DNA of 64,000 bases, from positions 186,001 to 250,000 of the forward strand of contig NZ_AULK01000003.1 in assembly GCF_000419445.1 (NCBI RefSeq). Direction: 5' to 3'. The notes beneath the pieces were generated by a model that searched no databases, was not told the origin of the DNA, and was given only the letters and a program-made list of their open reading frames with translations. Origin of the DNA: Gryllotalpicola ginsengisoli DSM 22003 (GTDB taxonomy: Bacteria > Actinomycetota > Actinomycetes > Actinomycetales > Microbacteriaceae). Shown piece after piece: positions 42,827 to 50,909 of the stretch (positions are counted from its first letter, which is position 1; the number at the start of each line of letters is the position of its first letter). The position numbers were made by a program, and so were the translations under genes.

Positions 42827-43865
42827 CGATGGCCTCCGGGTCGGCCTTCTTCGCGAAGGAGTCGTCGATGATGGAGTCGAGAGCCGTGTCGACGGCGTCC
42901 TGGCTGGGCACGTCGCCGTTCTTCACGAAGGTGGGGCCGATGGTCTTCCACACCTTCAGCTGCGCCTCGCCCGGCACGCCGGAGACCTCGAGGTTGGTGC
43001 GGTCCGTGATCACGGTCTTCGCGACGGCGGGATCGATCTGGGCGACGTCGGCGAGGATCTTCACCGTGTCGTCGGGGTGCTGCTCGGCCCAGCGGCGTGC
43101 GTGCTCATATGCGTCGACCACGGTCTGCGCGACGTCGGGTTCGTCCTTCAGGAACGACTCGGTGGCGATCAACGCGCCGTAGCTGTTGAAGCCGGGGTGG
43201 TCGTAGATGATCTTGGCGCCGGCGGTGACCTGCGCGTTGGCCATGATCGGGTCGAGGCCGCTCCAGGCGTCCACCGAGCCGTTCTGCAGCGCCGACCAGC
43301 CGTCGGCGTGGGCCAGGTTGACGATGGTGACGTCGTCGGCGCTGAGCCCATTCGCCTGCAGCGCCTGCAGCAGGAAGAAGTACGGGTCGGTGCCGAGCTG
43401 GGCTGCGATCTTCTTCCCCTTCAGCTGCGCGACGCTGGTGATGTTCGAGTTCTTGCCGACCACGATCGCGGACCAGTCCGGCTGCGAGTAGACGTCGACG
43501 ACCTTGATCGGGGAGCCGTTGGCGCGGTTCAGCACCGCCGCGCTTCCGGCGCTCGAGGCCACGTCGCCCGACCCGGATCGCAACAGCTGGTTCGCCTGGC
43601 TGGATCCGGTGGACTGCACCCACTTCACCGTGATGTCCTGCTTCTTCAGGGCGTCCTCGAGCCAGCCTTCCTGCTTGATGACGAGGCTGAGTGGGTTGTA
43701 GGTCGCGTAGTCGATGGTGAGGGTGCCGCCGTGCGTGCTGCCCGCCGCGCCCGACGGATCGGATGCGCTCGAAGCGGCGTCCTCTCCCGCGACGCAGCCG
43801 GTGAGCAGCAGTGCGGTTGCGGCGGCCGCGGCGAGGGTGCCGAGCAGGGTGCGGGTGCGGGTCAT
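42816..43865 (-). CDS. ABC substrate-binding lipoprotein, SsuA/NrtA type
   Basis: A 349-residue lipoprotein receptor. Signal TRTRTLLGTLAAAAATALLL with lipobox LTGC, then SASDPSGAAGSTHGG. The mature fold is the NMT1/SsuA type: LTIDYATYNPLSLVIKQEGWL, VKWVQSTGSSQANQLLRSGS, DVASSAGSAAVLNRANGSPI, AIVVGKNSNITSVAQLKGKK, VDAWSGLDPIMANAQV. This points to alkanesulfonates or similar small anions; the exact ligand is not readable. ATG 43865 has AAGGAA upstream. Gene order on the reverse strand: ATPase, receptor, permease, acetyl-CoA synthetase. Confidence 0.9.
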   Translation of the reverse strand: MTRTRTLLGTLAAAAATALLLTGCVAGEDAASSASDPSGAAGSTHGGTLTIDYATYNPLSLVIKQEGWLEDALKKQDITVKWVQSTGSSQANQLLRSGSGDVASSAGSAAVLNRANGSPIKVVDVYSQPDWSAIVVGKNSNITSVAQLKGKKIAAQLGTDPYFFLLQALQANGLSADDVTIVNLAHADGWSALQNGSVDAWSGLDPIMANAQVTAGAKIIYDHPGFNSYGALIATESFLKDEPDVAQTVVDAYEHARRWAEQHPDDTVKILADVAQIDPAVAKTVITDRTNLEVSGVPGEAQLKVWKTIGPTFVKNGDVPSQDAVDTALDSIIDDSFAKKADPEAIGGD

Positions 43866-43883
43866 GGCGGTTCCTTGCTGCTT

Positions 43884-43990
43884 GGTTGGGGCGGTTGAGT
43901 TGGGGCGGGTTGCGTTGGGGACGGGTTGCGGTGAGGCGGGTTTCATTGCGGCGCGCTTCACTGGGGTGGGTTGCGTTGGGGCGGGTTCCG
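43884..43990 (+). repeat. Degenerate ~15-bp tandem repeat spanning ABC ATPase stop
   Basis: About seven copies of GCGTTGGGGCGGGTT-like units (e.g. 43961-43974 and 43976-43990), filling the gap between ATPase and receptor. The repeat runs into the ATPase gene, encoding its last residues NPPQRNPPQ and stop (43958-43960). Confidence 0.75.
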
Positions 43991-44872
43991 GTGCGTGTCG
44001 ATGCCGAGGCCTGCGAGCAATTCGGCGCGCAAGTGCGCCAGGCGGGCATCACCGCGGTCGCGCGGGCGCTCGCCGGGGACGGCGACGACGCGCGCCACGA
44101 CCGTGCCGTCCTGGCCTTCATCCGACTCGTCGCGGGAACCCTCTCGGGAATCGCTTCGGGAATCGCCTCGCGAACCGAGCAGTACGACCCGGTCGCCCAG
44201 TTGCAACGCCTCGTCGACGTCGTGCGTGACGAGCAGCACGGTGGTGGGAGCGTTGGCGTGCACGTCGAGCAGGAGGTCTTGCATCTTGAGGCGCGTGAGC
44301 GCGTCGAGCGCGCCGAACGGCTCGTCGAGCAAGAGCACGCCCGGGTTGCGGGCGAGAGCACGGGCCAGGCTGGCGCGCTGGGCCATGCCGCCGCTCACCT
44401 CGCGGGGGCGCTGCTCAGCCGCGTGGGTGAGGCCGACGAGCTCCAGCAGATGGGAGACGCGCTGCGCAGCATCCGTCTTGGCGAGTCCGCGCGGCAGACC
44501 CAAGGCGACGTTCTGGGCCAGCGTGCGCCACGGCAGCAGGCGCGGCTCTTGGAAGCCGATGGCGCACCGCGGGTCGTAGGGGGCGACCGGCGACCCGGCG
44601 ATCGACACGCGGCCGCCGCTGGGCCTGTCGAGTCCGCCGAGGATGCGCAGCAGGGTCGACTTGCCTCCCCCGGAGGGGCCGAGGATCGTGACGATCTCGC
44701 CGGCGGCGACCTCGAGGTCGATGCCGCCGAGCACAGTGCGCCCGCCGTAGGACCGGGTCACCTGTTCGAACGCGAGCGGCAGGGCGGTGGCGACCGCGGG
44801 TGAGGGCGCGGCCCTGCCGGAGGTGAGCGGCGTCAGGCGGGTGGTCGGGGTGGTCGGGACGGTCGGGGGCAT
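43958..44872 (-). CDS. ABC transporter ATPase, SsuB/TauB type
   Basis: A 304-residue cytosolic ATPase. Walker A GPSGGGKSTLLRIL, Q loop GFQEPRLLPWRTL, signature VSGGMAQRASLARAL, Walker B GVLLLDEPFGALD, switch His in LLVTHDVDEALQL. The Q-loop variant F-Q-E-P-R-L-L-P-W is typical of SsuB/TauB. After about residue 230 an Arg/Asp/Ser-rich stretch (GSRGDSRSDSREGSRDESDE) interrupts the usual end. ATG 44872 is preferred; GTG 44896 is possible. The 3' end is inside the 15-bp tandem repeat. Confidence 0.92.
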   Translation of the reverse strand: MPPTVPTTPTTRLTPLTSGRAAPSPAVATALPLAFEQVTRSYGGRTVLGGIDLEVAAGEIVTILGPSGGGKSTLLRILGGLDRPSGGRVSIAGSPVAPYDPRCAIGFQEPRLLPWRTLAQNVALGLPRGLAKTDAAQRVSHLLELVGLTHAAEQRPREVSGGMAQRASLARALARNPGVLLLDEPFGALDALTRLKMQDLLLDVHANAPTTVLLVTHDVDEALQLGDRVVLLGSRGDSRSDSREGSRDESDEGQDGTVVARVVAVPGERPRDRGDARLAHLRAELLAGLGIDTHRNPPQRNPPQ

Positions 44873-44937
44873 GGTGGCACCACGGTACGGGCGCACCGGG
44901 TGGCGGTTCCAAGGGCGCCGTTGTACGGCGTAACAAA

Positions 44938-44943
44938 TAGCCT
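44938..44943 (+). promoter_or_regulatory. -10 box TAGCCT, leaderless carrier gene
   Basis: TAGCCT ends six bases before ATG 44950; GAAGAG between them could also act as a weak ribosome site. Confidence 0.5.
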
Positions 44944-44949
44944 GAAGAG

Positions 44950-45870
44950 ATGGCCGGCGTGTTCGAGGGGTTCGCGATCATCGCGTTCGTCATCGCCGTC
45001 GGCTACGTCGTCGGCCGCGCCGGGGTCGGCGGTCCGCACACCGGCTACGTGCTCAATCGCATCGCCTTCTTCGTCACGAACCCCGCGCTGCTGTTCACGG
45101 TGCTCGCGAAGGAGGACATCTCGGTCGTCTTCTCCGGCGCCGGGCTCGCGACGAACCTCGCGGCGGTCGGCGCCGCCGCCGTGTTCCTGATCGCGAGCCG
45201 CGTGTTCTTCCCGCGGCCGGCGGCCCGCACGACGATCGGGGTGCTCGCCTCGAGCTACTCGAACTTCAACAACATCGGTATTCCGGTTGCGGCATACGTG
45301 CTCGGAAGCGCGTCGTACGTGGCACCGGCGCTGCTCGTGCAGCTCATCGTGTTCGCGCCGATCGCGCTCACCACCCTCGACGTGACCAGCCGCGGCCGGG
45401 TCAGCGTGCGCGACATCCTGCTCAACCCGGTGCGCAACCCGATGATCATCGCGTCGGTGGCGGGCGTCGTCATCGCGGCGATCGGATGGCAGCTGCCGAA
45501 GCCCGTCGACAGCGCATTCACCCTGCTCGGCGGCGCGGCCGTGCCCCTCGTGCTGATGGCCTTCGGAATGTCGCTGCACGGCGCGGCGCCGCTGCGCGAG
45601 ACGGATGCGCGGGCCGAGGTGCTGCTCGCGGCCGGATTGAAGAACGTTCTCATGCCGCTGCTGGCATATCTCATCGCGCGCTTCGGCCTTGGCATCGGCG
45701 GGCATGAGCTCTTCGTGACGGTGGTGCTCGCGGCGCTTCCGGCGGCGCAGAACGTGTACAACTTCGCCGCCCGCTACGAGCGGGGCGAGATCGTCGCCCG
45801 GGATGCGGTGCTGCTGACCACGGTGCTCTCCGTTCCGGCGATCGTGGTGATCGCGCTGCTGCTGGCCTGA
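44950..45870 (+). CDS. Auxin-efflux-carrier (AEC) family transporter
   Basis: A 306-residue inner-membrane carrier with about ten helices. The family pattern is clear: FAIIAFVIAVGYVVGRAG, YVLNRIAFFVTNPALLFTVL, SSYSNFNNIGIPVAAYVLG (the N-x-x-x-x-G/P core), LLNPVRNPMIIASVAGVVIA, LGGAAVPLVLMAFGMSL. AEC proteins export or exchange organic acids (malate, malonate) or auxin-like compounds; substrate not defined. Divergent from the ATPase gene. A strong inverted repeat follows its stop by 13 bases. Confidence 0.9.
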   Translation: MAGVFEGFAIIAFVIAVGYVVGRAGVGGPHTGYVLNRIAFFVTNPALLFTVLAKEDISVVFSGAGLATNLAAVGAAAVFLIASRVFFPRPAARTTIGVLASSYSNFNNIGIPVAAYVLGSASYVAPALLVQLIVFAPIALTTLDVTSRGRVSVRDILLNPVRNPMIIASVAGVVIAAIGWQLPKPVDSAFTLLGGAAVPLVLMAFGMSLHGAAPLRETDARAEVLLAAGLKNVLMPLLAYLIARFGLGIGGHELFVTVVLAALPAAQNVYNFAARYERGEIVARDAVLLTTVLSVPAIVVIALLLA

Positions 45871-45883
45871 GCCCCGTCGCACG

Positions 45884-45949
45884 TGCGCTACTCGGATCCG
45901 CGCTGCGCCGCTCGGGACCGAGGCGCGGAGCGCGGATCCGAGTAGCGCA
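45884..45949 (+). repeat. 21-bp perfect inverted repeat after AEC gene
   Basis: Arms at 45884-45904 and 45929-45949, core GCGCTACTCGGATCCGCGC and its inverse, 24-base loop. It could be a bidirectional terminator-like hairpin or a member of a dispersed palindromic family. No T tract follows. Confidence 0.75.
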
Positions 45950-45990
45950 ACGCGGTGCGCGGCGGCACCGGTCCCCGGCAGGATGGGGGG

Positions 45991-46494
45991 ATGGGGATCA
46001 CGGTGCGGCGCACGACCGAGGACGACTGGGTGCGGATGCGCGCCCTCCGGTTGCAGGCGCTGCAGGACACCCCGATGGCATACCTGCAGACGTACGAGCG
46101 CGCGCTCGAGCTCGGCGAGGACGACTGGCGCGAGTACGCCGCGCGCGGCCAGGAATCCGGGCGGACCTTCGTGGTCGCCGTCGACGACGAGAGCGGCGAG
46201 TTCGTCGGCATGATGGGCGGTGCCACGGACCGCGACGGCGGCGCGCCGTACCTCGTCGCCGTGTTCGTCGCGCCGGAGTGGCGCGGCGCGCGGCACGGGG
46301 TCACCGACCTGCTGCTGGAGGCGATCGAGGACTGGGCGCGCGAGCGCGGCGGAGCCTTGCAGCTCGACGTGCACGAGGACAACCTGCGCGCCAAGCGCTA
46401 CTACGAGAACCACGGCTTCGTGCCCACCGGCAAGTGGATGCCGTACCCCCTCGACCGCAGCAAGCGCGAACTGAACATGATCAAGCGGCTCTGA
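45991..46494 (+). CDS. GNAT family N-acetyltransferase
   Basis: A 167-residue acetyl-CoA-dependent acetyltransferase. Core pieces: ITVRRTTEDDWVRMRALRLQ, VAVDDESGEFVGMMGGATDR, LVAVFVAPEWRGARHGVTDLLLEAI (acetyl-CoA loop with R/Q-x-x-G-x-A-like R-G-A-R-H-G), LQLDVHEDNLRAKRYYENHGFVPTGK. Substrate unknown. ATG 45991 is chosen over the in-frame codon at 45955, which lies next to the inverted repeat; CAGGAT stands six bases before it. Confidence 0.85.
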   Translation: MGITVRRTTEDDWVRMRALRLQALQDTPMAYLQTYERALELGEDDWREYAARGQESGRTFVVAVDDESGEFVGMMGGATDRDGGAPYLVAVFVAPEWRGARHGVTDLLLEAIEDWARERGGALQLDVHEDNLRAKRYYENHGFVPTGKWMPYPLDRSKRELNMIKRL

Positions 46495-46525
46495 CGGCGC
46501 GCGGCAAGCGCGGCTCGCCCCCGGC

Positions 46526-46621
46526 GCCGCTCACGTCTTGCGCCGCTCAGATCTTGCGCCGCTCACGTCCCGGGCCGCTCAGATCGTGCGCCGCTCAGAT
46601 CTTGGGCCGCTCACGTCCTGA
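46526..46621 (+). repeat. Six exact-length 16-bp tandem copies spanning HNH stop
   Basis: GCCGCTCAcgTCTTGC-type units start at 46526, 46542, 46558, 46574, 46590 and 46606. Each holds TCA. The last copy contains the stop codon (46611-46613) of the reverse-strand HNH gene, so the coding end has been multiplied downstream of itself. Confidence 0.9.
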
Positions 46622-47993
46622 GCCGCACCGCCCTCGCGGGATTGACCGGCGTCCAGTCCGAGGCGTGCCGGCCGAGGACCCACCGCACCCAGGCGGTGCC
46701 GTCGCGGATGCGGAAGCGCCAGGGCCCGGTGTCGATGGTGTGGTGGTGGTACCAGCACAAGAGGATGCCGTTGTCGACGTCGGTCGGGCCGCCGTCGCGG
46801 TATCCGATGACGTGGTGGGTCTCGCACCAGGCGGCCGGCGTGGTGCAGCCGGGGATGGCGCAGCTGGGGCCGTCGCGCAGGGCGATTGCGCGGCGCTGGG
46901 CATAGGAGAACCCGCGCCTCGTGCGGCCCAGGCGGAGCACGTCGCCATCCGGCCCGAAGACGACCTCCTGCAGTCCGCCCGCGCAGGACGCCTGCTCTGC
47001 GGCGGCGATCGGAACCGGAGTGGTGCGGAAGAAGGCCGTGCCGCGGCCGTCCTCGAGTTCGGGCGTGGTCGTCGCGATCCACACGGTGGGGTGGTCGCCG
47101 CCCATCGTCGGCACATCGGCCGAGCGGGCGGCCAGCGCGAACACGTCGCGCAGGGTGTCGGCCCGCTTCTGGCCGGGCGTGCGGGTGTCCGCAGGCGCAT
47201 CCAGCACGTCAGCGTCGGGAGCGAGCTCGCCCGGAGCGACACCGTCGGGAGCAGCAGTGCCGGGAGCAGCACAGCCGGGAGCGAACGCGACCTTCGCCCG
47301 CGGTTTGGCGTATGCCTCAAACACCGAGCGGATGACTGTGGCGTGCTCTGCGGGCAGCAGCCCGGCGACCTTCGCCACGCCGTCGCGGACGGGAGAGATG
47401 GTGAAGAAGCGGCGGGTCATGGGCTCCTCGTCGGGCGGCGGCCCGTCGGGGTCGAGCGCGGCCGCCCAGAGCCGTGCCTGCTCGTCCACGAGCTCCACCT
47501 GAAGGGTGCGGCAGGAGGCGACCAGCGCCTCCTCGGCGGCGCACAGGTCCGCCGGATCGGCATTGCGCAAGGCCGGCCGCAGCCGGTCGATCACCGCCTG
47601 CGCGTGCTCCCGGCCGACCCGGCCGGCGTAGACGGCCTGCCCGAGGATCGGCAGCCGGGCGAGGTGCCGGACGTCTTTGATCCGGCGCCGCGCCTCCACC
47701 TCGGAGACGCGGGTGACCATCGCCAGGGCCTGCACGGGCGAGCGGTGCCCGAGCGTGTGTGCGAGTGACGGCACGCCGTCGGAGTCGGGATGCGAGCGGG
47801 CATCCAGCTCCCGCGCGCCGGCGAGCTGGAGCGCACTCAGATGCGCCTGCGCCGTCTCGACATCGTGGAGGAAGTCGACCAGTTGCTGATCCGACAACGA
47901 CGACGGATCGAGCCGCGACAATTCGGCCGCACGCCGGAAGGCGGCACCCGCGGCATCCCCCGCGGGTACGTCGATCGGCTCGGCCAGGCTCAT
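46611..47993 (-). CDS. DUF222/HNH endonuclease-signature protein
   Basis: A 460-residue protein of the actinobacterial DUF222-HNH family, present in many copies in such genomes and of unknown role. The long helical DUF222 part (about 20-330) includes LSRLDPSSLSDQQLVDFLHD, SLAHTLGHRSPVQALAMVTR, VEARRRIKDVRHLARLP, VYAGRVGREHAQAVIDRL. The HNH nuclease motif closes the chain: CAIPGCTTPAAWCETHHVIG, RDGGPTDVDNGILLCWYHHH. A low-complexity stretch (APGCAAPGTAAPDGVAPGEL, about 275-305) is probably a repeat expansion. Start ATG 47993 (SLAEPIDVPAG); upstream in-frame codons run into the exonuclease gene. Confidence 0.87.
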   Translation of the reverse strand: MSLAEPIDVPAGDAAGAAFRRAAELSRLDPSSLSDQQLVDFLHDVETAQAHLSALQLAGARELDARSHPDSDGVPSLAHTLGHRSPVQALAMVTRVSEVEARRRIKDVRHLARLPILGQAVYAGRVGREHAQAVIDRLRPALRNADPADLCAAEEALVASCRTLQVELVDEQARLWAAALDPDGPPPDEEPMTRRFFTISPVRDGVAKVAGLLPAEHATVIRSVFEAYAKPRAKVAFAPGCAAPGTAAPDGVAPGELAPDADVLDAPADTRTPGQKRADTLRDVFALAARSADVPTMGGDHPTVWIATTTPELEDGRGTAFFRTTPVPIAAAEQASCAGGLQEVVFGPDGDVLRLGRTRRGFSYAQRRAIALRDGPSCAIPGCTTPAAWCETHHVIGYRDGGPTDVDNGILLCWYHHHTIDTGPWRFRIRDGTAWVRWVLGRHASDWTPVNPARAVRLRT

Positions 47994-48102
47994 GCCGTCA
48001 AAGTACGAGGAACCACTGACATTGGCGGGCCGAAAAGCGCCTCTGACCGGGACCTGTGTGAAACTCGCGGGCGGGCCGGCCTGTGCGGGGAGAGTCGGGC
48101 GA

Positions 48103-48137
48103 GGGGCTTCGAGACGCGCTGCGCGCTCCTCAGCGGG
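48103..48137 (+). repeat. Family B palindromic repeat, intergenic copy
   Basis: CTTCGAGACGC and GCTCCTCAG surround a GCGC-rich palindromic core (GACGCGCTGCGCGCTC). Same ends as the in-frame copies at 3883-3983 and 57788-57972. Lies between HNH and exonuclease genes. Confidence 0.8.
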
Positions 48138-48159
48138 CGGGCGCGGCGCGACGGGAAGC

Positions 48160-49002
48160 TCAGAACACCATCGGGCGGTCGTACTCGTCGTCGCCGAGAT
48201 CGATGTCGAGGTCGACCAGCACCGGCACATGATCGGATGGGGCATCGCCCTTGCGTTCGTCGCGATGGATCGAGGCATCCGTCACCAGGTCGGCGAATGC
48301 GCGCGAGCCCAGGATGAAGTCGATGCGCAGCCCCTCGTTGCGCGGGAAACGCAGCTGCTTGTAGTCCCAGAACGTGAATCCGGAGGGCACGTGCGGCCGC
48401 ACCACGTCGCGCAGGCCGACCGTCTCGAAGGCGGTGAACGCCGAGCGCTCCGGGGGCGAGATGTGCGTCGAGACGCCCGGCACGAACGACGGGTCGCCGA
48501 CGTCGGAGTCGAGGGGCGCGATGTTCCAGTCGCCCATCAGCGCGAGCGGCAGCTCGGGTTCGGCCGCGAGCCACTGCTGCGTGTCGTGGGCGAGCGCCGC
48601 CAGCCAGTCGAGCTTGTAGTCGTAGTGCGGGTCGCCGAGCGCGCGCCCGTTGGGCACGTACAGCGACCACAGCCGCAGCCCTTCGACCGTCACGCCGAGC
48701 GCACGCGCCTCGAGCGGCAGATCGGGCCCCTCTGCGCCCTTGAGGAAGCCCGGCTGGCCGGGGAACGAGGTCGCCACCTCCTCCATCGGGAAGCGGGAGG
48801 CGAAGGCCACGCCGTTCCACTGGTTGAGCCCGTGGATCTCGAGCTCATAACCCGCCTCGGCGAACGCCTCCACCGGGAACTGCTCGGGTCGGCACTTGAT
48901 CTCCTGCATCGCGAGCACGTCGACGTCCTCGCGCAGCATCCAGTCGATCACCCGGGCGTACCGGGTGCGGATCGAGTTGACGTTCCAGGTGGCCACGCGC
49001 AT
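48160..49002 (-). CDS. xth: Exodeoxyribonuclease III
   Basis: A 280-residue Mg-dependent AP endonuclease/3'-5' exonuclease for base-excision repair. Seen: MRVATWNVNSIRTRYARVID, VLAMQEIKCRPEQFP (catalytic Glu), LRLWSLYVPNGRALGDPHYDYKLDWL, LALMGDWNIAPLDSDV (Asp/Asn), FTFWDYKQLRFPRNEGLRIDFIL, and GDAPSDHVPVLVDL (Asp-His pair). All catalytic residues are present. ATG 49002 has TAGGCT seven bases upstream; the in-frame codon at 49026 lies before that box. Confidence 0.95.
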   Translation of the reverse strand: MRVATWNVNSIRTRYARVIDWMLREDVDVLAMQEIKCRPEQFPVEAFAEAGYELEIHGLNQWNGVAFASRFPMEEVATSFPGQPGFLKGAEGPDLPLEARALGVTVEGLRLWSLYVPNGRALGDPHYDYKLDWLAALAHDTQQWLAAEPELPLALMGDWNIAPLDSDVGDPSFVPGVSTHISPPERSAFTAFETVGLRDVVRPHVPSGFTFWDYKQLRFPRNEGLRIDFILGSRAFADLVTDASIHRDERKGDAPSDHVPVLVDLDIDLGDDEYDRPMVF

Positions 49003-49009
49003 GTGATGA

Positions 49010-49015
49010 AGCCTA
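49010..49015 (-). promoter_or_regulatory. -10 box TAGGCT, leaderless xth
   Basis: Reverse-strand TAGGCT ends seven bases before ATG 49002. Confidence 0.5.
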
Positions 49016-49024
49016 TTTGGCATC

Positions 49025-49261
49025 ATGGGGCGGGTGTCCGGGGGACGAGGACGTCGAGCGCACGGCGCCGCCTACTGGGTGGCGCTGGTGATCGGATGCG
49101 TCGCCGTGCTCGTCGCCGGCTACGTGATCTACCTCGCCCAGGTGCCCGAGGCGTCGCCCTTCGTGCCGCAGCCCACCTTCTCGCAAGGCCCCGGCGGGCT
49201 GTACGACCCCGGCACCACCGTGGTGCCGATGCCGCCGGCGAGCGGGCAGCCCACGCCGTGA
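49025..49261 (+). CDS. Small single-helix membrane protein
   Basis: A 78-residue protein I do not recognise. A basic N-terminus (GRVSGGRGRRAHG) precedes one helix (AYWVALVIGCVAVLVAGYVIYL); the rest is Pro/Gly-rich and probably outside (PQPTFSQGPGGLYDPG). Divergent from xth with only 22 bases between starts, so the promoters must overlap. Coding status rests on clean frame and composition. Confidence 0.6.
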   Translation: MGRVSGGRGRRAHGAAYWVALVIGCVAVLVAGYVIYLAQVPEASPFVPQPTFSQGPGGLYDPGTTVVPMPPASGQPTP

Positions 49262-49264
49262 GCT

Positions 49265-49374
49265 GGTCTCCATTCAGCGCTGCGCGCTGAGTCGACCAGC
49301 AGAGCGCGCTGCGCGCTGAGTCGACCAGCAGAGCGCGCTGCGCGCTGAGTCGACCATCAGGTCAGAATGGAGCC
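49265..49374 (+). repeat. Family A element, intergenic copy with 29-bp tandem core
   Basis: Begins GGTCTCCATTC (49265-49275), ends GAATGGAGCC (49365-49374) one base short of perfect inverse. GAGTCGACC recurs at 49289, 49318 and 49347, a 29-base period. It touches the ATG of the MOSC gene, so CAGAAT in its end (49363-49368) may serve as that gene's -10. Confidence 0.88.
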
Positions 49375-50010
49375 ATGCCCTCGCTGCTCGCCCTCTGCCG
49401 CGTCGACAAGCTGCTGCCCGACCCCGGCTCGGTGGGCGTGACGGCGATCGACAAGCGCCCGGTGCTCGAGCCGCTGCCCGTGAAGCCGTACGGCGTGTAC
49501 GGCGACGTGCAGGCGGACCGCAAAAACCACGGCGGGCTGTTCCAGGCGGTCTACGCCTACGCGCAGGAGGACGCCGACTGGTGGGCGGCCGAGCTGGGTC
49601 GCGAGATCCCCCCGGGGCTGTTCGGCGAGAACCTGCGCACCGAAGGCCTCGAGGTGAGTTCCGCCGAGATCGGCGAACGCTGGCGCATCGGAGCCGACCT
49701 CGTGCTCGAGGTCACCTCGCCGCGCACCCCGTGCGCGACGTTCCAGCGCCGCATGGGCGAGCCGCAGTGGGTCAAGCGCTTCGCGCAGGCAGGCCGGGTG
49801 GGCGCCTACCTGCGCGTGGTGCAGAAGGGGGCGATCGCGGCGGGGGATCAGATCGAGGTGGTGCACCGGCCCGGGCACGGGGTCACGGTGAGCGGATTCT
49901 TCGCGGCGGAGGGACGCGGCGAGGCATCCGATCTCGCGCGCGTGCTCGCCGCGCACCTCGACGCGCTGCACCCCGACATCGCCGAGCTCGCCGACCTCGC
50001 CGCCCGATGA
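49375..50010 (+). CDS. MOSC-domain protein (YiiM-like)
   Basis: A 211-residue soluble protein with the MOSC fold related to molybdenum-cofactor sulfurase ends, a beta-barrel that handles Moco or sulfur. Seen: [38 protein letters not shown] (YiiM signature), [20 protein letters not shown] (G-x-F-G-E-N), [15 protein letters not shown] with the conserved Cys, and [18 protein letters not shown]. These features match YiiM-type proteins acting on N-hydroxylated compounds (family knowledge). The start follows directly on a family-A repeat. cofE overlaps its stop (ATGA). Confidence 0.9.
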   Translation: MPSLLALCRVDKLLPDPGSVGVTAIDKRPVLEPLPVKPYGVYGDVQADRKNHGGLFQAVYAYAQEDADWWAAELGREIPPGLFGENLRTEGLEVSSAEIGERWRIGADLVLEVTSPRTPCATFQRRMGEPQWVKRFAQAGRVGAYLRVVQKGAIAAGDQIEVVHRPGHGVTVSGFFAAEGRGEASDLARVLAAHLDALHPDIAELADLAAR

Positions 50011-50909
50011 GCGGACCGATGAGTGGCCCGATGAGTGGCCCGCACGTTGCGGCGTGGGCGCCCGGCGGCATCGGCGAGATCGCGCCCGGCGACGACCTGG
50101 CCGAGATCATCGGCGACGCGCTCGAGCGCGACGAGCACGGATGCCGCGACGGTGACATCCTCGTCGTCACCTCGAAGATCGTGTCGAAGGCCGAGGGGCG
50201 GGTGGTGCAGGCATCCGATCGCGAGGACGCGATCACGGCCGAGACGGTGCGAGTGGTCGCCACGCGCGCCTACGACGGCGGGCTCACCCGCATCGTCGAG
50301 AACCGGCTCGGCGTCGTCGGTGCCGCGGCGGGCGTCGACGCCTCGAACACGCCCGAGGGCACCGTGCTGCTGCTGCCGCTCGACCCGGACGCGAGCGCCC
50401 GGGCGCTGTGCGCGGCGCTGCGCGCGCGGTTCGGGGTGCGGCTCGGCGTCATCGTCTCGGACACTCTCGGCCGCGCCTGGCGCATCGGCCAGACCGACAT
50501 CGCGATCGGCGCCGCCGGCGTGCGGGTCATCGACGACCTGCGCGGGTCGACGGATGCGCAGGGCCGCACGCTCGCCGTCACGCAGCCGGTCGTCGCCGAC
50601 GAGCTCGCCGGCCTCGGCGACCTCGTGAAGGGGAAGGCCTCCGGTCGGCCGGTCGCCGTCGTGCGTGGGATGGGGCGGCTCGTGACCGACGAGGTCGACA
50701 CCCCGGGGGCGCGCACACTGCCGCGCACCGGGCCGACCGACATGTTCCGCCTCGGCACCGACGAGGCGTACCGGGCGGGGTACGCCGACGGGCGCGCGGG
50801 GGTCGCGCCGCGCCCTGAATCGGCGGGAGTCGCGCCGCGACCTGAGTCTCTGAACGACGCGAGGTCTCTGAACGACGCGAGGTCTCTGAACGATGCGAGG
50901 GATGGATGA
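50007..50909 (+). CDS. cofE: Coenzyme F420-0:L-glutamate ligase
   Basis: A 300-residue GTP-dependent ligase adding the first glutamates to F420-0. Seen: [97 protein letters not shown]. It lacks the FMN-reductase domain of FbiB. The start is in a 12-base tandem (ATGAGxGGxCCG three times, [12 protein letters not shown]), so ATG 50007, 50019 or 50031 are all possible. The C-terminal tail is repeat-made: GVAPRPES twice, SLNDAR three times. Overlaps MOSC and cofC genes by ATGA. Confidence 0.9.
   Translation: MSGPMSGPMSGPHVAAWAPGGIGEIAPGDDLAEIIGDALERDEHGCRDGDILVVTSKIVSKAEGRVVQASDREDAITAETVRVVATRAYDGGLTRIVENRLGVVGAAAGVDASNTPEGTVLLLPLDPDASARALCAALRARFGVRLGVIVSDTLGRAWRIGQTDIAIGAAGVRVIDDLRGSTDAQGRTLAVTQPVVADELAGLGDLVKGKASGRPVAVVRGMGRLVTDEVDTPGARTLPRTGPTDMFRLGTDEAYRAGYADGRAGVAPRPESAGVAPRPESLNDARSLNDARSLNDARDG
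50847..50900 (+). repeat. 18-bp tandem repeat at cofE 3' end
   Basis: Three copies of an 18-base unit (50847-50864, 50865-50882, 50883-50900) encode SLNDAR each. They end just before the cofE stop. Confidence 0.9.

Noticed and set aside
46526-46621. CRISPR array
   Set aside because: Six 16-bp units are directly joined without spacers, and no cas gene is near.
46595-47320. Alternative frame over the HNH gene end (GRCGSGRERPKI end)
   Set aside because: Shadow frame; the HNH motif lies in the frame ending at 46611.
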